Source: Burkholderiales bacterium
GTDB lineage: Bacteria; Pseudomonadota; Gammaproteobacteria; Burkholderiales; Burkholderiaceae_C
DNA: 12,905 nucleotides
Assembly: GCA_947372225.1 (NCBI GenBank)
Contig: CANBSV010000078.1
Location: 1 to 12,905, forward strand
Direction: 5' to 3'
Below are positions 6,253 to 12,225 of this stretch, in pieces (position 1 is the stretch's first letter; each line of letters begins with the position of its first letter). The notes beneath the pieces are model-generated. The model saw only the letters and a list, made by a program, of their open reading frames with translations, made no database searches and was not told the origin of the DNA. Made by a program: the position numbers and the translations under genes.

Positions 6253-8096
6253 GCGCGCTTATCCCTCTCTCGATCCGTCCGTCACAGGTGCAATGGCCGG
6301 AACCCGGCGCGACCTGGTTGGTGCTGTTGGAAAACCCGGCGCACGGTTTGGCCGCTGCCCTTGGGGCAGGCGAAGCGGACGATCCCGCCGGCTGGTTGAA
6401 CGCCTGGTGCGTCGGTGCCACACGCGTGCTGCGACAAGTTCAGCGCGACCCGACGCGCTGCGTGCTTTTGGATGCTGACGAGGTTCGAAGTTTTCCGGAA
6501 CTGTTTTTGGCAACCTGCCTCGCCCGATTCGGTGTGAGCGTGGAATTGCCGGTGCATTCACCAGTGGTCGTCGATCCGCTCAGCCTGGCCCTGGGCAATG
6601 CGCTGGCCCATGCCGATCGCGATTTGCAGGCGTTGTATGTCGAACTCCAGGCCAGTTGCGCCTTGCTCGATTCAACGCGATTGACACCGCCGGCATTGCA
6701 TACCGGGCTGAACATTGACGGGGCTGCGGCTGCGGCGTACCTGCGCGAATTGCACTCAGCCGCACAGCAAGCCGCGCAACTGGGTGCCGTGTGCGACCAA
6801 CGGGATGACGCCCTCCACGAGCGCAATGTCACTGTCCAGGAAAACGCCTTGCTGCAACTGCAGCTTAGTCAGGTCCTTGAGGAAATTGAGCACCTTGGCC
6901 GCAGGTGCCAGGCCCTCGAGGATGCGGCGCAGGAGTTGGCGGCGCTGCGCGACGTGGCGGCCCAAAGCGAGGCTGCTTCCCAGCTCGATCGAGCCGAGCT
7001 CGCCAAGGCTCAGGCGACCGCTGTGCGGCAGACGGAGGAATTGACGGCTGTCAGCGAAGAATACGAGTTGCTGGTTCTTCAGTTGCGCCAGGCGCAAGAG
7101 GAGCTTGAGCACTGCTATCTGAAGTCCCGTCAGCTGGAGGGGCAAGCCCTTTTTCACAGCAGTGCTGCGTGGCACCTGGGGCTTTCGATCGAGTACGTCC
7201 AGGCCATCACCGAGCGCAACGCGACCCCACATCGCGAGCTGGGCTTCACCTTGCACCGGATGACGATCGACGGGCGCCAAATTGATCAGGCCACAGTGCG
7301 GTTGGTCGAACATCACGGGCATCCGGGTTTGGTGATATTTGGACAGGCTCACGACCCGCAATTGCTTCAGTGCTGGCGTGAAACGGGCCGCGAGGATGGG
7401 GATCCTTATGCTTTGCTGGTGCCGGACGACACCAACAGCCAGCCGCTGCTGGACGCCATGGGAACAACCGACTGGTTGTTGATCAATGCGCTCGCGGCCG
7501 CGCTCGAGAAGCGGCTCGACGACGACACGTTGCCAGTCGCCCCGCACTGGCGCCAGGTGGCACGCAGGCTGCGCGAGCAACTGCAGGAATTGCCAGCGCG
7601 TTTCCGGTATTCGACCTTGGCTGTTCAGCCTGCGGATGGTTCGCCGTCGGGCGGTTGGGAGTTTTGCTTCGGTGGCGTCAGCAGTGGGATGCGCAGACTC
7701 GAGCGATTGGTGGTCCAGTGGTGGCCTTCGGGTCCCCAGGCTGGCCTTGAGTTGCTGTGTGATGCCGATGCCGGGCCTCCTTTGTCGGCTTGGCCGAGCG
7801 ATGAGCAAGGCGTGGCGATCGACAGGTTGCGGTTGCCCTCGGGTTCAGGGGCCAACAAACAGGCTCGCCGGCAGTGTCTGGCGCGAATGACCCCCGCTGA
7901 TCGAGGCTTTGTCTTGACGTTGCTGGCGGCGTGGCCGCAGGTGGTGGCGCAACTGCCACCCTCCCTGTTGGACGGCCCATGGGATGCCACTGCACTTGCC
8001 GCGGCGGCCACATCGCTGCTGGAAGAGGCGCGCAAATCAACCCCCGAGCGTGCCCAGGGTGGCCTTGGTGGACTGCTTGATCGACTGTCCTCGTAG
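6249..8096 (+). CDS. Coiled-coil protein of capsule locus with two similar C-terminal modules, function unknown
   Basis: A 615-aa cytoplasmic-looking protein with no signal peptide or membrane segment and no known catalytic motif. Residues 1-110 form a globular part (RCVLLDADEVRSFPELFLAT at 70-89). Residues about 160-300 are a Leu/Glu/Gln-rich coiled coil carrying two related motifs, LLQLQLSQVLEEIEHL (201-216) and LLVLQLRQAQEELEHCYL (274-291). From memory, such QLxQxQEELEH motifs recur in proteins beside glycosyltransferase genes. The C-terminal half appears to hold two similar modules, about 329-423 and 468-569, each with a G-L-V/E-I/L-strand, a PxLxxW turn, a D/E-rich loop, LxxP, and a final helix rich in L and A. 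The start overlaps the glycosyltransferase stop (ATGA). A scaffold for the glycan machinery is a guess. Confidence 0.75.
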   Translation: MSALIPLSIRPSQVQWPEPGATWLVLLENPAHGLAAALGAGEADDPAGWLNAWCVGATRVLRQVQRDPTRCVLLDADEVRSFPELFLATCLARFGVSVELPVHSPVVVDPLSLALGNALAHADRDLQALYVELQASCALLDSTRLTPPALHTGLNIDGAAAAAYLRELHSAAQQAAQLGAVCDQRDDALHERNVTVQENALLQLQLSQVLEEIEHLGRRCQALEDAAQELAALRDVAAQSEAASQLDRAELAKAQATAVRQTEELTAVSEEYELLVLQLRQAQEELEHCYLKSRQLEGQALFHSSAAWHLGLSIEYVQAITERNATPHRELGFTLHRMTIDGRQIDQATVRLVEHHGHPGLVIFGQAHDPQLLQCWRETGREDGDPYALLVPDDTNSQPLLDAMGTTDWLLINALAAALEKRLDDDTLPVAPHWRQVARRLREQLQELPARFRYSTLAVQPADGSPSGGWEFCFGGVSSGMRRLERLVVQWWPSGPQAGLELLCDADAGPPLSAWPSDEQGVAIDRLRLPSGSGANKQARRQCLARMTPADRGFVLTLLAAWPQVVAQLPPSLLDGPWDATALAAAATSLLEEARKSTPERAQGGLGGLLDRLSS

Positions 8097-8132
8097 ATGA
8101 ACCTCAAAGTATCTTTTTCAGAGCGGTTATGA
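8097..8132 (+). CDS. Possible 11-codon coupling mini-ORF
   Basis: The preceding gene stops with TAG at 8094-8096, followed at once by ATG (8097), 11 codons (MNLKVSFSERL) and a TGA at 8130-8132 that overlaps the next start as ATGA. It exactly bridges the only gap between the two coiled-coil genes and could pass ribosomes on from one to the other. It has no Shine-Dalgarno of its own, and chance is quite possible. Confidence 0.2.
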   Translation: MNLKVSFSERL

Positions 8133-10918
8133 ACGCCTTGTTCGAATGCATTGCGACTTTGTCCGCCCGGCCGTTGGGGACGGTGGTCCACGTGGGCGCG
8201 GGCGATGGTCAGGTGCTCGACCATTACGCACGCTTTGCTCCCGCAAAGCTGGTGCTGGTGGAGGGCGACCCGGACGCCTCAGCTGGCTTGAGGCAGCGTG
8301 CGGCGGCGGTGAGTTGGGCGACGGTGTGTGCCCAACCCGTGGCTGCGCAGCCGGGACCGCTGGCTTGGCATCGGTACAACCTGCCGGCGCTGAACGGGCC
8401 GGTGAACGCAGCGGCACTGAGGGATTACTACCCCAGGCTGGCGTTCACGGAAACCCGATCTGTCGCAGCTCTATCGCTGACCGACCTGGTTTCCAGTTTG
8501 CAAGTCAGTGATGCAGATGAGCGCACCAATGTGTTGGTGCTCGACGTGCCCGGCCAGGAAGCCGACCTTTTGGCAAGCTTGCCGATGGAACAGTTGGCCC
8601 GGTTTGGCGCGGTGGTGTTGCGTGGTTGCAGTCAACCTTTGTCTGGAAGCGGCGGCCATGCGGCACAAGCTGTAGCCGAATTGCAGACGCGGTATTTCAG
8701 CGTCGCGGCGCTGGAAATTCAGCAATCGCCCCTGTGGCCCGTCACGCTGCTGTGTTTCGATGAACATCGCTACCAAACCGCACAGCTTGAGCAAAGGTTG
8801 GTGGCCCTGCTGGTCGAGCGTGATGTGCGCGACGCGTGCGCCAAGGCCGAGTTGGCGGCTGCTGTGCGTGCGCTGGACGAGCAAACCGCTCTGGCGGATG
8901 AGCGCTTGGCTCAACTTGAGGCGTTGGGCCATTCCAAGGCGGCGCTAGAGCAAACCGCCAACGATCGCGCAGCGAAGGTTTGGCAATTGGAGCGGATACG
9001 TGACGAGCATGTTGCGGTCGCTGCGGAGCGCTTGGCGCAACTGGAGGCACTGGGCCAGGCCAAGGCGATGGCCGATCTGGAGGCCCGCGATCGAGCCGCA
9101 GAGGTCAGGCAAGTAAGCCTGTCGCGCGATGAGCAGGCCGCGCTGGCGGCAGAGCGTTTGGCGCAACTGGAGGCGCTGGTTCAGGCCAAGGCAGTTGTCG
9201 AGCACGTGGCCCAGGATCGAGCCGCGCAAGTAGCGAAACTGAGTCAGGCACGCGATGAGCAAGCAGCGCTGGCGGCCGAGCGTTCGGCACAGCTGGAGTC
9301 GTTGGGTCAGGCCAAGGCGACAGTTGAGCAGGTGGCTGCGGATCGAGCCGCGCAGGTTGAACAAATCAGTCTGGCGCTCGACGAGCAGTCCGCCCTAGCG
9401 GCTGAGCGTTTGGTGCAACTCGAGGCGCTGTGCAAGGCCAAGGCGATAGCCGAGCAGGAGGTCCAGGATCGAGCCGCGCAAGCAGCGCAGCTGAGTCAGG
9501 CGCGCGATGAGCAGGCCGCAGTGGCTGGCGAACGTTTGGCGCAACTGGAGGCGTTGGGCCAGGCCAAGGTTACGGCCGAGCAGGTCGCCCAAGATCGAGC
9601 AGCACAGGTTGAGCAAATCAGCCTGGCGCGCGACGAGCATGCCTCCTTGGCGGCAGAGCGTTTGGCGCAACTGGAGGCCCTGGGCCAGGCCAAGGCGACA
9701 GCCGAGCAGGAGGCCCAGGATCGAGCCGCGCAAGCAGCGCAGCTGAGTCAGGCGCGCGATGAGCAGGCCGCAGTGGCTGGCGAACGTTTGGCGCAACTGG
9801 AGGCGTTGGGCCAGGCCAAGGTGACGGCCGAGCAGCTCGCCCAAGATCGAGCAGCACAGGTTGAGCAAATCAGCCTGGCGCGCGACGAGCAAGCCACCTT
9901 GGCGGCAGAGCGTTTGGCGCAACTGGAGGTATTGGCCCAGGCCAAGTCCGCTGCCGAGCAATTGGCTCAGGATCAAGCCGTGCAAATAGCGCAACTAACC
10001 CTTGCGCGCGATGAGCAGGCCGCGCGGGGTGCCGAGCTCTTGGCTCAGCTCGAAACGTTGGTCCACGCCAAGGCTGCGGTAGAGCAAACGGCTAAGTACC
10101 GAGCCGCAGAGATCGAAAAAGTGAGTCAGTCTCGGGATGAGCAAGCCGCGCTCGCGGCCGAGCGTTTTGTGCAACTGGAGGCGCTGGGTCAGGCCAAGGC
10201 GACCGCCGAGCAGTTGGCCCAGGATCGAGCTGCGCAGGCTGAACAAGTGAGCCTGGCGCGCGATGAGCAAGCCGCGCTCGCGGCCGAGCGTTTGGCGCAG
10301 CTGGAGTCGCTATCCCTGACCAAGGCGCAAGCGGATCACGCGTTGAATGAGCGAGCCGTGCAAATCGCTCAGGTGAGCAGAGAGCGCGATGAGCAGGCTC
10401 ATTGGCATGAAGAAAACGCCAAGTGGGCACAAGGGCTGAAGGCGCAGCTCGAGGCGGCGTCGGCACGTTTGCAGAACCTCGAGCAAGAGTTGCAGGCTCG
10501 CCAGGTGCAGCTCGATGCCGCGACCCAGGCGCTGGCCGCGGCCCGCCAGGACGGCGAGCAGCTGGCTCGCGCGGGACAGGACCGGGAGCATGCGGCGGCG
10601 GCCGAGGCGCAACGGCTGGCGCTTGAACTGACCGAGGCGCGGCAGACGGTCAACCTGAGCGTGAAGATGCAGGCCCTGCGCGAGGCAGACCTGCGCGACT
10701 TGCAGGGCCGCTATCAAAGCGCCTTGCAGGAGCAGCAAAGCCAGCATGAGTTGCTGACCAAGCTCGGGCAGCGCTTAATGACCGCCAATCAGTACTTCCA
10801 TCAATTGGCGCTGTCAAAGCAGGTGTCGGTTGAGTTGGAAGTTCAGGACAAGGCCGCCGCACCCGCCAAGCCCGCCCGCAAGGCTGCAGCGAGACGCCGT
10901 GGGGCTGCTGCGCCATGA
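8129..10918 (+). CDS. FkbM-like methyltransferase domain fused to a giant 42-residue-repeat coiled coil (candidate glycan chain-length ruler)
   Basis: A 929-aa soluble protein. Residues 1 to about 212 resemble an FkbM-type SAM-dependent methyltransferase: VVHVGAGDG (19-27) is motif I, LVLVEGDP (41-48) ends in the acidic residue after strand 2, and VLVLDVPGQEADLL (135-148) corresponds to the family's LKIDVxGxE block. The usual Lys there is replaced by Val, so activity is uncertain. Residues 249-752 are twelve tandem units of exactly 42 residues (consensus start RDEQAALAAERLAQLEAL, later AEQxAQDRAAQ), which should form a very long helix or coiled coil. The coil continues irregularly to about 885, followed by a basic tail (KPARKAAARRRGAAAP). 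There are no membrane segments. The architecture recalls WbdD of E. coli O9a, in which a methyltransferase/kinase head and a coiled coil control O-antigen length. That function is inferred here. The gene overlaps the next start by ATGA. Confidence 0.8.
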   Translation: MNALFECIATLSARPLGTVVHVGAGDGQVLDHYARFAPAKLVLVEGDPDASAGLRQRAAAVSWATVCAQPVAAQPGPLAWHRYNLPALNGPVNAAALRDYYPRLAFTETRSVAALSLTDLVSSLQVSDADERTNVLVLDVPGQEADLLASLPMEQLARFGAVVLRGCSQPLSGSGGHAAQAVAELQTRYFSVAALEIQQSPLWPVTLLCFDEHRYQTAQLEQRLVALLVERDVRDACAKAELAAAVRALDEQTALADERLAQLEALGHSKAALEQTANDRAAKVWQLERIRDEHVAVAAERLAQLEALGQAKAMADLEARDRAAEVRQVSLSRDEQAALAAERLAQLEALVQAKAVVEHVAQDRAAQVAKLSQARDEQAALAAERSAQLESLGQAKATVEQVAADRAAQVEQISLALDEQSALAAERLVQLEALCKAKAIAEQEVQDRAAQAAQLSQARDEQAAVAGERLAQLEALGQAKVTAEQVAQDRAAQVEQISLARDEHASLAAERLAQLEALGQAKATAEQEAQDRAAQAAQLSQARDEQAAVAGERLAQLEALGQAKVTAEQLAQDRAAQVEQISLARDEQATLAAERLAQLEVLAQAKSAAEQLAQDQAVQIAQLTLARDEQAARGAELLAQLETLVHAKAAVEQTAKYRAAEIEKVSQSRDEQAALAAERFVQLEALGQAKATAEQLAQDRAAQAEQVSLARDEQAALAAERLAQLESLSLTKAQADHALNERAVQIAQVSRERDEQAHWHEENAKWAQGLKAQLEAASARLQNLEQELQARQVQLDAATQALAAARQDGEQLARAGQDREHAAAAEAQRLALELTEARQTVNLSVKMQALREADLRDLQGRYQSALQEQQSQHELLTKLGQRLMTANQYFHQLALSKQVSVELEVQDKAAAPAKPARKAAARRRGAAAP
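8873..10384 (+). repeat. Twelve in-frame 126-bp tandem repeats encoding 42-residue units
   Basis: Unit 1 starts at 8873 (LDEQTALADE) and unit 12 ends at 10384. A thirteenth, RDEQAHWH, starts at 10385 and then diverges. Every unit is exactly 126 bp with no insertion or deletion, and 42 residues equals six heptads. Most units begin RDEQ and carry AERLAQLEALGQAK and DRAAQ. Two alternating end types are visible, VEQISLA and AAQLSQA, suggesting amplification in pairs as well as singly. Confidence 0.95.
9460..9930 (+). repeat. Recent 252-bp duplication inside the repeat array
   Basis: Sequence from about 9460 to 9678 recurs 252 bp (two units) further on, from about 9712 to 9930. From 9481 onward I count four mismatches in about 200 bp, among them ggttac/ggtgac, caggtc/cagctc and gcatgcctcc/gcaagccacc. 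Beyond about 9678 the copies diverge to the usual level. This is much closer than other unit pairs and points to a recent two-unit expansion. Confidence 0.8.
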
Positions 10919-11892
10919 GTCGCAGCAGCAGTCCGCCATCTGAGGACGATGTGGCGGCCAAGCTGGCCGACGCATTGCAAGAGGCGGTGCAACTCATGCG
11001 CGATGCGGCTTACGCGCCACTGGCGCCGGGCGCTGACGACGATGTGCCCCAGGCCAGCTTGTTGCAGCAGTGCCTTGACCTTTGCGAGCAGCATCGTTCG
11101 CGGCGGCCCGAGCCGGTGCGCACGTTGCACCATTTCGCTTGCACGGGCGGCACACTGATCTCGAAATGCCTGGCAGCGCTGCCGAATGTTCAGCTCCTGA
11201 GCGAGGTGGATCCGCTGAGCGTTGTCCACCTGGCGCCTGGCCGGCCCAGCTTCGCGCCCACGGACATGGTGACGCTCTTGCGCCAAAGCACGCGCGGCAC
11301 CCGGCAGGATCTGTTGATCGAGCTGTTTCAGCGGCAGATCGGACTGGTACACGAAGACGCCCTGCTGCAGGGCCAAAGGCTGCTGGTGCGCGACCATGCG
11401 CACAGCCATTTTTGCAAGGGGCCCGACGTGCCGAAGCGACCCACGTTTCGGGCGCTGCTGCCGGTCGACATGCCCGTGCTGTCGCTGGTGACGGTGCGGC
11501 ATCCGCTGGACAGCTACGCCGCACTGATCAAGAACGACTGGGTTCACTTTGAGCCGGCCACGCTGGACGAATATTGCCGCCGGTACATGCTGTTCCTGGA
11601 CAGTTACGTCGATGTACCCGTGGTGCGCTACGAGGACTTCGTTCGCGATCCGGAGTCGACGATGCAGCAGATCTGCGAAATCCTGGAATTGCGTTTCGAG
11701 GCCCAGTTCACGGACTTGTTTTCGGTGTTTCAAGTGTCTGGCGACAGCGGCCGCACCGGCGCTGTCATCGCCCCGCGGCCGAGTACCTCCGCGGCCTCTG
11801 CGCTCGCGGGCGAGGCGCATGCGTCTTTGTGGTTTTCGCGCCTCGTGGGTCGCCTTGGCTATTGCCATCAGCCTGATGGAGCGGCGACATGA
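10915..11892 (+). CDS. Sulfotransferase-like P-loop protein
   Basis: A 325-aa protein with the sulfotransferase fold signatures. HFACTGGTLISKCLAALP (73-90) corresponds to the 5'-phosphosulfate-binding loop of PAPS sulfotransferases. VRHPLDSYAALIKN (194-207) is the 3'-phosphate-binding segment (R-x-P-x-D-x-x-x-S/A type). RYEDFVRDPESTMQQICEIL (238-257) is the common late helix region, and SGDSGR (275-280) precedes a Pro-rich end. The family transfers sulfate from PAPS to sugars and other acceptors, so the likely role is decorating the exported glycan, though some relatives have other activities. The first 65 residues are an extra acidic, helical leader. The start overlaps the coiled-coil gene (ATGA), and the stop again forms an ATGA (11889-11892), now with no clear gene behind it. 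Confidence 0.8.
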   Translation: MSRSSSPPSEDDVAAKLADALQEAVQLMRDAAYAPLAPGADDDVPQASLLQQCLDLCEQHRSRRPEPVRTLHHFACTGGTLISKCLAALPNVQLLSEVDPLSVVHLAPGRPSFAPTDMVTLLRQSTRGTRQDLLIELFQRQIGLVHEDALLQGQRLLVRDHAHSHFCKGPDVPKRPTFRALLPVDMPVLSLVTVRHPLDSYAALIKNDWVHFEPATLDEYCRRYMLFLDSYVDVPVVRYEDFVRDPESTMQQICEILELRFEAQFTDLFSVFQVSGDSGRTGAVIAPRPSTSAASALAGEAHASLWFSRLVGRLGYCHQPDGAAT

Positions 11893-12107
11893 GCCATGTG
11901 CAACCCGTCAAAGGTGCTGCCGGTCCGAGCATTCGACACCGATCGGCAAATTGGACTCGGATGAACCTTCGGCAACTACGCGCGGCAAATCCCTACTCAG
12001 GCGGGAAAGCGAAATATCGGACACCTTGCGAACCATTACCTCGGAATGGTGAACGACGCAAATTCGAACACGCTGTTCGCGAAGCCGATCCGATGCATGG
12101 CGTGTAA
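11889..12107 (+). CDS. Doubtful 72-codon ORF, possibly a broken downstream operon gene
   Basis: The ATG overlaps the sulfotransferase stop as ATGA, the signature of the operon, and opens MSHVQPVKGAAGPSIRHRSA. After about 17 residues it loses any protein-like character (Arg/Asn/Pro-rich) and stops at 12107, where the base composition changes. The simplest view is that the start belonged to a further capsule gene whose body was lost when the AT-rich segment arrived. I do not recognise the sequence, and it may not be translated into a stable product. Confidence 0.25.
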   Translation: MSHVQPVKGAAGPSIRHRSANWTRMNLRQLRAANPYSGGKAKYRTPCEPLPRNGERRKFEHAVREADPMHGV

Positions 12108-12225
12108 AAAACCAGTTCCTCTCGGTGAGCGCAGGCATTAAAAAATAAAAGTCAAATGATCATCGTTCTAACAATAAAAACTATCTCACAGCCATGATAG
12201 ATAATATATTTATTATCGAAAGTTA
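11893..12225 (+). other. Transitional region without an identified gene
   Basis: This 333-bp stretch joins GC-rich and AT-rich DNA. Besides the doubtful 72-codon ORF, a stop-bounded frame at 11965-12141 reads HLANHYLGMVNDANSNTLF and then RCMACKKPVP, with a C-x2-C pair, but has no start codon and looks like a possible gene remnant. On the minus strand 11908-12138 is open (76 codons), with FFTRHASDRLRE, and I could not assign it. From about 12140 to 12225 the sequence is mostly A/T. No transfer RNA, clear terminator or insertion-sequence end was recognised. Confidence 0.5.
12200..12217 (+). promoter_or_regulatory. AT-rich inverted repeat just before the GT2 start
   Basis: GATAATA (12200-12206) and TATTATC (12211-12217) form 7-bp arms around a 4-nt loop, ending 8 nt before the ATG at 12226. 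GATAAT also resembles a -10 box, though no good -35 was found 17 bp upstream. A second pair, CTATC (12181-12185) and GATAG (12196-12200), abuts it. It could be an operator or a hairpin near the ribosome binding site; in DNA this AT-rich, chance is also possible. Confidence 0.3.

Noticed and set aside
6756..7808. 350-codon minus-strand open frame opposite the 615-aa coil gene
   Set aside because: The plus-strand reading has operon-type overlap and structured motifs; the minus reading has neither.
8945..10270. Long minus-strand open frames antisense to the repeat array
   Set aside because: They share one frame opposite the 126-bp repeats, and their periodic Leu/Arg/Gln-rich translation is a mirror of the plus-strand repeat. 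No Shine-Dalgarno or family motif was seen.
8873..10384. CRISPR-like direct repeats
   Set aside because: The 126-bp repeats are contiguous, in frame, without spacers, and encode a helical protein.
12109..12155. Possible terminator after the doubtful 72-codon ORF
   Set aside because: Only a 3-bp CTC/GAG stem is available, followed by A-rich rather than T-rich sequence on the plus strand.
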